Shown here: positions 30,835-41,766 of the stretch, piece by piece
Numbering within the stretch: the first letter of the stretch is position 1
Layout: each line of letters opens with the position of its first letter
Assembly (NCBI GenBank): GCA_023053575.1
Contig: JAKZAP010000007.1
Location: forward strand, 20,547,464 to 20,611,463
Length of the DNA stretch: 64,000 nt
Direction of reading: 5' to 3'
Source: Branchinecta lynchi
Lineage: Eukaryota; Arthropoda; Branchiopoda; Anostraca; Branchinectidae
Notes under the pieces: generated by a model
The model's input: only the letters and a program-made list of their open reading frames with translations
Told to the model about the DNA's origin: nothing
The model's database searches: none
Translations under genes and position numbers: made by a program

Positions 30835-31190
30835 TATAATCCTTCCGGAATCCGGTTGAAACCGGAAATTTTGTATAAGTTAAAGTTTTATTTGAAGTTG
30901 ATTAGATGTTCTTTATAGGGATAAGAAGATACGCTGAATTCGTTTCTGAATTGTTCTTTTTCGCTGGACAGGTAGTTCGCTCGGAATTCGGCCGAAACCG
31001 GAAATTTGGCAGAAGTAAAGCAGGAAGTTTCGGTCATTTTCGTCAAAATAGATATGGCTTATAGAGGTATATTATAACTTGGTTTTCTCAGATGATTAGC
31101 GTGGCGAAGACTGGATCTGGCCAAGACAAGACCTAATTGTCTGGATCAAATATTAGATTTTCGGGATCCCATCGAAACCTTAGGTCTTGT
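30835..31190 (-). repeat. Family B element (inverted), continuation to its other end
   Basis: Units with GGAATCCGGTTGAAACCGGA (30,848) and GGAATTCGGCCGAAACCGGA (30,991), then the element's outer end CGGGATCCCATCGAAACCTT, AGGTCTTGTC at about 31,159-31,188. With 28,458-29,032 this makes one element of about 0.9 kb opened by 1.8 kb of LINE sequence. Confidence 0.8.
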
Positions 31191-31610
31191 CACTGTGGTG
31201 TTGCCCATTATGGCAGATTAACTTTTACGAGGCGGCTCCGATGGGTCAAGTGCATTTTCGTTGGGGGGGGGGGGCTGCAGAACTTAAAATTTGACCGAAT
31301 CTTTCAAAAATTCTACCCAATCCTAGAAACTGAGAATTCGAGCTTTGAGTTATTTTAAATTATTAAACAGAAAAGAGTAAGTATAAAGAGTAACATTAAA
31401 GGTCAGCATAAAAGATGGCAGAAATCTAGTAGGTGTCCAAGCCCACTAGGACAGTATATATCCGGGCACGATTCCAGTAGCAACTTTTATTTACTATACA
31501 CAAGAACAAATTAAATCGAGCGGCCCAGGCCATAATTTTCGATATTCAGTTAATTTTTTCCTGCAAAATTTAACCACCCCCCACATAAATTCTATCTTTT
31601 ACCGAGGATT
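31191..31610. other. Unassigned, with a G homopolymer
   Basis: G run at about 31,263-31,273. CGAGCGGCCCAGGCCATAAT near 31,517 has the look of a LINE 3' stem. No gene. Confidence 0.4.
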
Positions 31611-32704
31611 AACAAGACCAAAGGTTTCGATGGGATCCCAAAAATTCAATATCTGATCCAGACAACTGGGTCTTGTCTTAGCCAGATCCAGTCATCGCCA
31701 GACTCCTTGAACATTTTTACTATTATAATTCAGAAATAGATAAGGCCAAATAGCTAATCATCTGAGAAAACCAAGTTCAGATACTGATTCATCATCTGTG
31801 TTTACCCCTATAAGTCACATCTGTTTTGCCGAAAACTTCCTGCCACTTCTGCCAATTTCCCGGTTTCGGCCGAACTCCAGAACTACTTGTCCGGCGAAAA
31901 AAGAAAGCTCAAAAACGAACTCAGGGTATCTTCTTTCCCCAATAATGAACATCTAATCAACTTCAAATAAAAATTTAACTTATAACAAATTTTCCGACTC
32001 CGGCCGGATTCCGGTTGAACTATATGTCCGGGTAAAATATGATTGTCACACACGGATTCAGCATCTGTCGGTTATCTAATCAACTACAAATAAAACTTTA
32101 ACTTCAAACAATTTTCCGGTTTTGGCCGGATTCCGGGCGAACCACATGTCCGGGTAGAAAATTGTTTTCAGATAAGTGCTCAGCATGTCTTCTTGCCCCA
32201 AACGGACATCTGATCAACTCCAAATAAAACTGTTAATTTTAACAAACTTTCCGGTTTGGGCCGGATTCCGGGCGAACTAGTTGTCCCTCGAGAAAATGGT
32301 TTTCAACATCGTCTTCAGCATGTCTTCCTACCCCTAAATCAAGCATTTAATCAACTTCAAATAAAACTTTTACTTTTAACAAACTTTCCGGTTTTGGCTG
32401 GATTCCGGGCGAACTACTTGTCCGATGACAAAATGGTTTTCACCATCGTGTTCAGCATGTCTTCTTACCTCATAATCGACTATCGCATTAGCTGTTTCAA
32501 AATATTTTGTTTGCCCCTTAATTTGAACCCCCACCCCTAATTTACTAACTCGACTGGTCCGACGACCCAACGAATCCTCACACCAAGTTTCATCAAAATG
32601 TCTCGTTCCCTTCAAGAGTTATCGTGCTTACACACGGACGGACGGACGGACAACTTTTGCGATGTCATAGGTATCCCTCCACTTACGTTATGGGATCCCA
32701 AAAA
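31611..32704 (+). repeat. Complete family B element
   Basis: Opens AACAAGACCAAAGGTTTCGA, TGGGATCCCAAAAA and closes TTATGGGATCCCAAAA. Inside, units of 120-138 bp are marked by GGCCGGATTCCGGGCGAAC (32,006, 32,128, 32,262, 32,400). Then come CACCAAGTTTCATC (32,581), GAGAGTTATCGTGCTTAC-like core and a GGACGGACGGAC microsatellite (32,636-32,650). Both ends carry the palindrome GGGATCCC. No protein is encoded. Confidence 0.85.
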
Positions 32705-33390
32705 CCGGAAGAATCCAAGAATTTTCGTGATCATAGAAAGCGGTTAGAGCGACGTCCCGGCAGCAGCTTGTAGCTATACTGTACCCAACACTACCGATAA
32801 TGAGCGCCGCAGGCGATATTTTTTTCAAGTTAGCTTTTTCCTGCCAAATTTAACTATTTTCGTGCAGATTCAAGCTTTTAATGTTTCTCGAATCGCCAGC
32901 ATAAAAGTGGTTTAAAACCCAAACTAAATGACACGACCTTCCACAAAATAAAGAATATTACGAAAGGCGTCGCATGCGAAATTTTTGGAAACATTTAGGA
33001 TTAGAGCGTCTTTTTGGGATCCAAAATAAAAGTAAGGACTACCGATGAAATCATAGATTTTGATAGACTTTTGTGTCTGCTATAGTGCGGGGTAGTGCTT
33101 CACTTGACCTGTTCTCAGTGCTTACAAATTCATTTTATGTCCAAACCTTGCTCTGCATGATTTTTGTCTAAATCTAATTCTTGCTAAAAGAAACGACATT
33201 TTTGCAAAGAACCAAATGATACTAAAACTATGTGCCGCAGACACGAAAATCGTCGTCTTTCCGCTTTCATAAAGATTTCGGAACAAAACCGACTGTTAAA
33301 TCCAAAGTTTGGTAACTATATACCTTATGTCATTCTGACAAGCTCTTAACATACGACTGATATTCTGACAAGATCAAAACATAAACTGAG
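32705..33390. other. Unassigned; small repeat fragments
   Basis: GAGCGCCGCAGGCGATATTT (32,800) belongs to the GCCTGCGGCGC family seen at 6.26, 14.03 and 48.2-48.9 kb. GGGATCCAAAATAAAAGTAA (33,016) may be a family B edge. No gene. Confidence 0.45.
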
Positions 33391-33404
33391 AGTAAGATCC
33401 TGTG

Positions 33405-34075
33405 CGGTATGGGGGGGGGGGGGGCGAATCGGAATTCGGGATAAGTATATAGCGAATAATTGTGGACTGATATTCGGTAAAATGTCGTGGCAATCCATCC
33501 GAAGTTAGGGGTTCGTGGTAACTACTGACTACTGAATCCTGGCAATTATACCGAATTAATTACCGAATCCCAGTTATAATACAGAACAGTTTTGGACCGA
33601 TAGCCTATTCAGGATTCTGTATAACTATCGAGTCTCAATTATGCTGAATAAATTTGTAGAATTCCGTCGAAACTGGACTGAACTTCGGGATTCGTTATAA
33701 TCCCGAATTCGTTATCCTGACAATTATATTGACGAAATTACCGAATTCAAAATTAGACGGAATAATTCTGGACCGATAGCCTATTCGAGATTCTGTGTAG
33801 CTACCAAGCCTCCGTAAATATACCGAATTGCAGGCATAAAAAAAATTACACAATGGTTTCAGTAAATTCGTTCACTCTGTTCATGATAACTACCGAAACC
33901 TACTAAATATACCGAATGCCAAACAGTATACCGAACAGATTTATACCGAATACCGATACTATATTCGGGACTGTATAACTTCCGCAAATATTTCCGCAAA
34001 TATACCGATAGTTCTGATATCGAAAAATAACCGAATAATTTTACTAAATTTTAAAAATACAGAATCTCAAAAAGT
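33405..34075. repeat. CCGAAT-rich degenerate tandem repeat
   Basis: GACCGATAGCCTATTC-GGATTCTGT recurs at about 33,595 and 33,772 (period about 176), with ACCGAATT, TACCGAAT and TTCGG throughout. A G run is at 33,411-33,424 and a C run at about 34,091-34,105. The word use resembles 0.18-0.9 kb, but I could not align the units. Confidence 0.6.
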
Positions 34076-34139
34076 TGGGGAGATAGCTGCACCCCCCCCC
34101 CCCCCTTGAAACGCTCCTGCCGTTGGGCATGGGATATTA

Positions 34140-34560
34140 ACGTTTTTCGTATTTAATATTATAATAATAATAGTAATATAATTGCAATAATAAGGTTGTT
34201 TCCTCTATAAATTTCTCGTGACACTTTACACACTAAATGGAATTTCAGCCAGGTGGTAGTCAACACCTGCTTTCAGGCAAGTATCCAGGAATTTATTTCG
34301 GTGGGGATTTTGCCTTTCGGGGGGGGGGAGGGGTATTTTGCCTGCTGGTCGGACAAAAAAGTACAAAAAAGACATAGATCAGAGCGAAAAGCCTATAAGG
34401 TATTTTTGTATGTTTTTTTTTTTGGGGGGGGGGGGGGGGTCAGCCCCCTACCCCCCCCCCCCCCATGGATACGGCCTTGCCTGCTTTGAATTGATTGATA
34501 TCTTCGGCCTTTACAACACTTTCTGGGAGATTATTATGCGCTCTCTCTGTATAGAATTTT
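34140..34560 (-). mobile_element. LINE C-terminal fragment split by an insertion
   Basis: Microsatellite tail AATAATAATAGTAATATAAT (34,160), then on the minus strand the C-terminus (34,205-34,270) and NNLPESVVKAEDINQFKAG (34,488-34,545). It is the same family and region as 24.48-24.64 kb. The frame is opened between 34,271 and 34,487 by a separate element. Confidence 0.7.
34272..34487. mobile_element. Small element with poly-G/poly-C interior
   Basis: Left edge CAGGCAAGTATCC, right edge GGATACGGCCTTGCCTG, imperfect inverted ends (CAGGCAAG and GTATCC shared). The interior has G runs at about 34,320-34,328 and 34,423-34,439 and a C run at about 34,450-34,464. CTTT flanks both sides, a possible 4-bp duplication. 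It interrupts the LINE C-terminus exactly where the 24.6 kb copy is continuous. Confidence 0.65.
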
Positions 34561-35560
34561 GACAAGAGCGGAACAGCCAAGAATGATGTCCAAGAAAAAC
34601 AATTTCTTAAAGCTCAGTGGGCACATCAAACTACCCCAATCCCACTCTGTAACAACCTAGGAACAATGATTACCCCCTAGATCAGCAACTTTTTCAACAG
34701 TTTCCTCTCTGTGATATTTCAAAGCGTAATTTTTTGGGCCAGTACATGCACAGTTTACTATCTTGGACATATATAAAAGTGGTATTTCTTATAATACTTA
34801 GTAGATCTTTATTTTATGCATAGATCAGCTTGTATAATTAAGATTTGGATAGGTTATTTGTTTTTGAATGATTTTTTTAGCTATGTTATTTTTTATAAGC
34901 TTATTGCATATTCTGGTACATTTTATAAAGCAAGTTAATCAAGCTTCACAACACTATTCCACAAAGAAAAACTTTTAATAGGCACTTTAAGCTATGGAAC
35001 TTCTGATGAAAAACTAGAACAATCAGGTAAACTGCATCTGCGGCTTGAGTTTGGTGACATCTCAAATATATCCTTTCCTATCAAGCATTGCTGGCTGTTT
35101 TTGAATTTCCTGCCACGATATCCCAGCTGCTAAGATTTGGATCGCCGAAATGCCAGAGAGGTAAAGACAAAGGATAACAAGAAAACGGCCGATTTTCGTA
35201 GCGCCTTCTAAAGGAAGTCGGAAATGTTTATTTGTGAAGCATTTAATACAAAGTAAAGCATTAGAAGTGTCCATTGTGCTTTAATCATCAATATAACTAT
35301 CCTGAACTTGGAACGGGAATCCACCAAACGCTAACGTAAAACCAAAGCGAGGAAGAAAATTGAAGAAAACATCTTCAATTCTGGGACAGCCCAGCAGGTG
35401 TCCGAAAAAGTAATTATCTCAATCAACGAAAACAATTTTTTTATTTATTTATAGTGCACTTTTGAGTTATAGCGGAGTAATAGAAAAAAAAAGAAAAGAC
35501 ACAAACGAAAACAAAGCACAATAATAAAAAATCATGTTTACGTTCTTTCGAAATAAACAA
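34561..35560. other. Mostly unassigned; one minor open frame
   Basis: A 70-codon minus-strand frame (35,274-35,062) starts MDTSNALLCIKCFTNKHF and has a hydrophobic stretch FLVILCLYLSGISAIQIL. It could be a chance frame or an exon; I recognise no family. A TTTATTTATTTATA tail with GTTATAGCGGAGTA at 35,437-35,480 is another LINE 3' end (minus strand). Confidence 0.3.
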
Positions 35561-36232
35561 GACCTAAGGTTTCGATGGGTCCCAAAGATTTAATATATGA
35601 TCCAGACAATTGGGTCTTGTAGATATCTGGTCTCCACCAGACTCCTTGAACATTTTTACTAATAATATTTAGAAACAGATTAAGGCCAATGGCTAATCAT
35701 CTCAGCATATGTGTTTACCCCAATACCTCATATCTACTTTGACGAAAGGGCGTATCTCCTTGGCCCTGTCTCGAACCTCTGATCAACTTCAGATAAAACT
35801 TTAACTTTAAAAAAACATTCAGGTTTTGTAAGGATCCCGGCGAACTACTCGTCAGGCGAGAAAGTAGTTTTCACATACGGATTCAGCATGCCTCCTTACC
35901 ACTACATCGAACCTCTAATCAACTTCAGATAAAACTTTTACTTATAATATTTTACTTCCGGTTTCAGCCTGATTCCGGGAGAACATGAGGGTCATATACG
36001 GATTCAGCCTGACTTTTTACACCTTAATCGAACATCTAATCAACTTCAAATAAAACTTTTAATTTCAACAAATTGTACAGTTCCAGGCGAACTACACGTC
36101 GGGGGAGAAAATTGATTTTTATGTACGTGTTCAGTATGTTTTCTTACCCCCAAACTGCTATCTCGTTAGCTGTTAAAAAGTATTTTGTTCACCCCTATGT
36201 TTGAACCCCCTCCACTACTCCTAAATGTAGGG
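35561..36232 (+). repeat. Family B element, broken off by an array
   Basis: Starts ACAAGACCTAAGGTTTCGAT, GGGTCCCAAAG, has units at about 35,820, 35,958 and 36,077, and reaches the CCCCTATGTTTGAACCCCCT stretch. It should continue to CACTTACG-GGGATCCC but stops at CTAAATGTAGGGGATCGACT, where the GGCACG array begins. Confidence 0.8.
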
Positions 36233-37200
36233 GATCGACTAAAAAGAGGCACGGCACGGCACGGCATGGTGCAGGAGGCACGCCTACTAAAAAGAGGCAC
36301 ACGTACTAAAAAGAGGCACGGCATACTAAAAGAAGGCACGCTTGCACCAGGAGGCATGCACCGTCTGTGCCTTTTTTTGGGATCGTTTTCTTGCGTGCCT
36401 TTTTCTGGCGTGCCTTTTTTGGGCCCCTGTTCTGGCGTGCCTTTTTTTGGTGCTCGACTTCTATGGGCTATAAAAGGTGATTCTATAACGTGCCTTTTTA
36501 CGACACTTTTTTGGCGTGCCTTTTTAGGACCATTTTCTGGCGTGCCTTTTTTGGGACCCTTTTCTGGCGTGCCTTTTTTTGATACTCGACTTCTATGGGC
36601 TATAAAAGGATTCTATAACGTGCCTTTTTACGACACTTTTTTGGCGTGCCTTTTTAGGACCATTTTCTGGCGTGCCTTTTTTGGGACTCTTTTCTGGCGT
36701 GCCTTTTTTTGGTACTCGACAAAAAGGCACGCCAAAAAAGTGTCGTAAAAGACACGTTACAGAATCACCTTTAATGGCGTGCCTTTTTAGGACCATTTTC
36801 TGGCGTGCCTTTTTTGGGACCCTTTTCTTGCGTGCCTTTTTTTGGTACTCGACTTCTATGGGCTATAAAAGGTGATTCTACAACGTGCCTTTTTACGACA
36901 CTTTTTTGGCGTGCCTTTTTAGGACCATTTTCTGGCGTGCCTTTTTAGGAATATTTTCTGGCGTGCCTTTTTCGGACCCTTTTCTGGCGTGCCTTTTTTG
37001 GGACCCTTTTCTGGCGTGCCTTTTTTGGGTTTTTCTGGCGTGCCTTTTTAGGACCCTTTTTTGGCGTGCCTTTTTTAGTACTTTACTTCTTTTGGTTGTA
37101 AACTAAGAACCTTTTCGCGTGCCTTTTTAGGACCCGTTTTCTGGCAGTGCTTCTTTTTAGTACTCGAGCTTCTTTGCGTTAAAAAGAGGATTCTACAATG
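36233..37200 (+). repeat. Array of 26-28 bp units with 130-150 bp higher order
   Basis: The unit GGCGTGCCTTTTTAGGACCA, TTTTCT repeats throughout, varying between AGGACCATTTTCT, GGGACCCTTTTCT and ACGACACTTTTTT. Every few units the spacer GGTACTCGACTTCTATGGGC, TATAAAAGGTGATTC is inserted (about 36,450, 36,585, 36,710 without it, 36,845), giving a higher-order period of 130-150 bp. The first 130 bp are inverted (GAGGCACG, ACTAAAAAGAGG). The inverse array is at 54.2-55.6 kb. Long open frames here (LACLFRTIFWRAF repeats) are artefacts. Confidence 0.9.
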
Positions 37201-37240
37201 TGCAGTTCTTCTAGGCTCCGGAGTTGTAAGTAAACAATAT

Positions 37241-37360
37241 AGTGTCCCATCAGGGGTCGGCAACTAATATACTCATAGTTGCCAGTTCTTCCATCATCGT
37301 CATCGTCACAATTCAAGTACTAGAGGTGCAGATACTAAAAAATGGCAGGGCATACCCGAG
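37241..37360 (+). repeat. Array-flanking segment shared with 54 kb
   Basis: GGGGTCGGCAACTAATATAC to CTTCCATCATCGTCATCGTC to GCAGATACTAAAAAATGGCA. It matches, inverted and diverged, GTCGACAACTAATTCAAT, CTTCCATCATTGTCATCGTG and GCAGATACTAAAAAAAGGGC at 54,110-54,010. The shared flank means the arrays belong to a larger repeat, not just a satellite. Confidence 0.6.
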
Positions 37361-38072
37361 TCACGGAATCTTTCAGTGGTCGGCAGCTAACACCTTTACA
37401 GATAAATACGGAGTTAACATTCTGTCAAGGTTTGGCATCTTACAGATTTATAGTTTATCCTCTCGTTAATACCCCGTCCCTTCTTTTGATTTTCGACCTT
37501 GCTCTTGTGAAAAAAGGAGCAGGACCCGTGTAAAGCATGTTTTTGCGTGCCTTTTGATTAATTTCTGGAGCTTACTCGCGGAAAAAGGAGTACAAATGGC
37601 GGGTTGACCATGAAGTAGAAGTTCCGTTTCCTTTTGCTTGGTTTCTTCTTACAGTGTAGACAGTGTAGTATTTTCCTACTGTTGACTGTATCCATTAAAC
37701 ACATTACTAAATGATAATAGAACTTGAACAGTACTGAAAAAAATCGAATCAGAAGAGGTTAAAATTATTGACTAGCTCTCAGTATCTTGTATCAATTAAA
37801 CTTGAACCAGTACGCATCTCAGGATGTATCTACTTAAACGTCAAATTCCTCTCGTCTCGACTTGTTTCTTTACTATTCTTCGTATAGGAATTCCAATTCC
37901 AAGGGCCACGAACGATACCAATATTTGTAATCAAACCCACGAAACTGCACATAAAATTATAAATCCTTCTTCCATTCTAAATTATAAATCCTTCTTCCGT
38001 TCTTCTTCTCGCGTACCACCTCTTGCCTCCTGTGAAAGATAGGTAAGCTCATCTGTCAGCGAAACATATGTT
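37361..38072. other. Unassigned sequence
   Basis: No gene or clear repeat. GGCGTGCC-type text ends by about 37,550 (TTTTTGCGTGCCTTTTGAT). Confidence 0.4.
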
Positions 38073-38994
38073 AACAAGACCAAAGGCTTCGATAGGATCC
38101 CAAAAATCTAATATTTGATCCTTTCAATAGGGTCTTCTCTTCGCCAGATCAAGTCTTTGACAGGCTAATCATCAGACCAAGTTCAGATACACCTCTATAA
38201 GCCACATCTATTTTGACAATACTGACCGAAACTTCCTGCTTTGCTACTTCTGCCAAATTTCCGGTTTCTGCCGAATTCCGAGCGAACTACTTGTCCAGCA
38301 AAAACAGAAAATTCAGAATCGAATTCAGTGAATCTCCTGATCCCTATTAAGGACATCTAATCAACTTAAATAAAACTTTAACTGTTAAACAAAATTCCGT
38401 TTACAACCGGATTCCCGACGAATTATATGTCCGGGCAACAAATTATTGTCCTGTATAGACTCAGCGTCTCTTCTTACCCTTAGATCTGTCATCTAATCAA
38501 CTTCAAATAAAACTTTTGCTTTGAAAAAATTTTCCGGTTTTGGCCGGTTTCTGGGCGAACTAGTTGTCCGGGTAGAAAATACTTTTCACATAAGTGTTTA
38601 GCATGTCTTCTTATCCCTAAATCGTGCATTTTATCAACTTGAAATGAAACTTTTACTTTTAACCAGCTTTCCAGTTTTTGTCGGATTCCGGACGAACTAC
38701 TTGTCCGGCGAGAAAATGGTTTCACCATCGTGCTCAGCATGTCTTCTTACACATAACAAGTCTTCTTACCCCATAATCGACTATCACCTTAGCTTTGTCC
38801 CTTCATCTGAACCCCCACACCTAAATGTAGGGCTACAGAGCCATCTACGAACTTGACCTTACCCTTGACCCAAAGAATCCTCACACCAAGTTGCACCAAA
38901 GTATCTCATTCCCTTCGAAAGTTATCGTCCTAACAGACCGACAACTTTTGCGATATCATAGGTATCCCTCCACTTACGTTTTGGGATCCCAAAA
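38073..38994 (+). repeat. Complete family B element
   Basis: Opens AACAAGACCAAAGGCTTCGA, TAGGATCCC and closes TTACGTTTTGGGATCCCAAA. Units lie at about 38,270, 38,405, 38,540 and 38,680, and CACCAAGTTGCACC at 38,886. The microsatellite is reduced to CAGACCGACAA. Confidence 0.85.
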
Positions 38995-39965
38995 ATCTGT
39001 AGAATCTCCCATTTCCGACGGAGCCCGTGAACTTATTGCAAGATATATACGTTTCGTTCAAGTTTGGTGTTTAATTTAAATTGCCCGCGATGGAATGCAT
39101 TAAATTGTGTCCTTCCTATCACACTTCCTGTGACCTTCCCTGTAGTTCGGCGTATCAGCATAACCTACAGTGCTTATTTAACGGACACGTCATACTTAAG
39201 ATTGTTATTCATTATACTTCATTGGTAGTTCCATCCATTCCCGCAGCTCGTATCCTATCTCCTCTTTTAGCATTTTTTTTTTAATTTTTTAATTTGTGAC
39301 CCGCTTTTTGCATTACAGCGGACTATGAGTAAAATACACAAAGTAAAATAAATTTACTGACTACGTTCAGTTCACGTTTCGTTCACAATCGTCTTAAGGT
39401 TGACAATCGGCCTAGCCCAGTTACAGACGTAGCACGTACTCATATCCCAATATTGAATCTCTATTTGTCTTCGTAACAAAATTTTACGTCTACAGAATTT
39501 CTAGTTTTGAAAATTCCGGGCGAGCTACTTCTCTGTCGCAAAATGTAGTTCAACAAGAGCTGATAGCTTGTAGGGGCGTCACTAGCCTTTTACCCTTTGA
39601 GGGTCTAATTTGTACTGACTGGCCGTTCGCTTCACGGCAACGAAACACATTCCCTGCCAACAAGAATAGATCCGGTGTAAGATACAATGGATCAGTTAAA
39701 TTCTTTCTGTCATGAAAATTTAGTGAAATATAGGCGTTTAAAGTGTTGCAAAATTAGCGTTAAATACGACACTTTAGAATTCCATTTAAAAGTTCTGCAG
39801 AATTTGAGTACGGGTCCACACAGCGCATGCAAAATCTAATTTTCTTCCTAAAAAAATAAATAAAAATAGACCCCTAACCAATCTTACCTGCGCAACCAGT
39901 AAACAATCTCAGTAGACCTACTGAAATCCAATATAACAATTAACAAACTGAATATGAATATTTAC
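38995..39965. other. Unassigned; one LINE tail
   Basis: TTTGTGACCCGCTTTTTGCA, TTACAGCGGACTATGAGTAA at 39,293-39,333 is a LINE 3' end like that at 10.2 kb. ACAAGAGCTGATAGCTTG and GGGGCGTCACTAGCCTTTTA (39,555-39,600) is a fragment shared with 13.75 kb. Confidence 0.45.
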
Positions 39966-40035
39966 CTTGGACCGACCTAAATTTATCATAAAAGTGAACA
40001 GTGGTTGATAAGCAGGTTGCGATGTGACTTCCAGC
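39966..40035 (-). other. Exon-like 70-bp interval, uncertain
   Basis: Minus strand has a strong acceptor (GTTGTTTTTCAG/G) and donor (CCAAG/GTAAAT) 70 bases apart. One frame reads LEVTSQPAYQPLFTFMINLG. I recognise no family. The frame that would be needed to join the first visible CPEB exon directly contains a stop, so it is not simply the missing upstream exon. Confidence 0.2.
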
Positions 40036-41154
40036 CTGAAAAACAACAAGGTTTGTATTCTCTGTGATTGGTTACTTGTCTGGTATCCTAACATGCAGAC
40101 TCGAACAATTTCTAGCCTACTCGTTTTATTCCAAAAACAGTTATTCATTAGTACCCCACCCCAGATGGATCATGGGACCTTTTCCTTGGCCTATTGGGCT
40201 AGTGTTCATGCCTGACGGACAGTGTTTCGCTAGGAGGGAGTAGGGAGTCTAATAGGTATGTGAAAATGAAGCACCAACAGCCCAACTGGGTCCTTGCCTA
40301 AGAGGAACTGTCTTCTTCTTCTGGCTTTTGGTTAACAGAGCATGTGATGGCACCGCAAATGGTACTGATTCCCCCAGGCAAACAGAAATCCTAAATTTTT
40401 GGCACAGTGTCTCCAAGATTGGAGCATTGCCTGGAGCATTGGGCACAGTACAACCGTAGCCCAATAAAAATCTGTTTCAACCAGTGGTTGCTCCTTTGAA
40501 TTCCACTCTCAAATTTTCCATAATCGGGCTTTTTTTTTGCTTATAACTCAGTTATACAGAACTGTAACAAAAACCAACTGGGAAAGTTGTGTTTACAAAA
40601 TTTCTTATAATTTTAAGACTTCTCCTTCTACCATTTGCTGATTTGAAAGATCTTACAGAGAGGTAAAGATGTTCGGATAAAAGAAATGTGTTGATTTGAA
40701 TGTTATCTATAGTGGAAGAAAATATTCCAATAAAGATTATGTTCAGCATTAATAAGTGGCTAGAGTGATTGATTTTTAAAGAGATAGGTGTTGATAGGGT
40801 AGTCACAAAAAGTAATGTGGACAGTGGCATGAATTTGCTGGCTTTCCGTGAATCAAAGCAAATATTTCGTATCTATTTTTCAGTTATTTCTGTCAAAAGA
40901 AAAGGACACCACTCCATTCAAACTGATTTGATTAGGCTATCTCTTTAAGCAGTAAAATAACCTAGCTATTATATATTATAATTATATTACATGTAGGCTA
41001 GATTCAGACAAATTCAGCTACACTAACTAACTTGCCTATACAAAATTGGTTGATACCACTGAGTAAAAGGTAGCTGCAAACAGCACTACTAAATCTGTGG
41101 GTTGCTTCCAAAATCTAAATAATTATTGCTTCCCAAACGGAAAATTCTAGATTC
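40036..41154. other. Unassigned sequence
   Basis: AT-rich, short open frames only, no recognised repeat. Confidence 0.4.
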
Positions 41155-41462
41155 GAGCGTGTTCCGCCCTACTTACAGTAGTTACTACGCAGAACTTCAC
41201 GAACTTTGGCTTCTTGGCGTCTAGGCTGGAAAGCATTTTTGAATTTTTGGTAGAATATCACTCCACGGCAGCTCTACGGCGTATTCTGGACACTCACGTT
41301 AAAGAAATTAGTAATTACTACGTTCCCGAGCATAGTAAGCAAATAGTTACTATCAGTTACTATTTCGAGAAGGTTGGAACGGTTGGCGTAGTAATTTTTG
41401 TGATAGGTCGGAACGGAATTAGTAGCTAATAGTTACTATTGTTAGAAGGATGGAACACGCTC
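41155..41462. mobile_element. Foldback element with GAGCGTGTTCC ends
   Basis: Left edge GAGCGTGTTCCGCCCTACTT, right edge AGAAGGATGGAACACGCTC. The inner arms also pair in part (CAGTAGTTACTAC with GTAGCTAATAGTTACTATTG). Related TAGTAACTATTAGTTA-CCAACC text lies at 10,606-10,680. About 308 bp, no transposase. Confidence 0.6.
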
Positions 41463-41766
41463 TTGATCTGTTTGATGTGGGAACGACTTAACTAGTCTGA
41501 ACCCCTAAAATATAAAACGGAAAACAATGGCAATTTACTTATGTTTTTCGTCAGTGACTTCACTAAGGACAATCTGGTACTGACTGACTGATACTGAACT
41601 GACTGACTAGTACTGAATATACGGGTGATCAAACCAAACCAATCAAACGGAGGTACTTGGGTACCAGCTTGAAGTTTTTGCCCACTGCCCAGCCGCCAGA
41701 AAAGCCCTATACCAACACATGAGGCATTGGGGGGTTAGGGCGGCAGTGCTTGAAATGCCGAAGTGA

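Noticed and set aside
36185..37106. Long frames encoding LACLFRTIFWRAF-type repeats
   Set aside because: They follow the 26-28 bp array in whatever frame lacks stops and appear on both strands; composition is dictated by the DNA repeat.
36233..37200. CRISPR-like array
   Set aside because: Units are contiguous variants of each other with no unique spacers, in a eukaryotic context and without cas genes.
39966..40035. Missing upstream CPEB exon
   Set aside because: The frame required to join the exon at 27,393 contains TGA; only splice-like edges support it.
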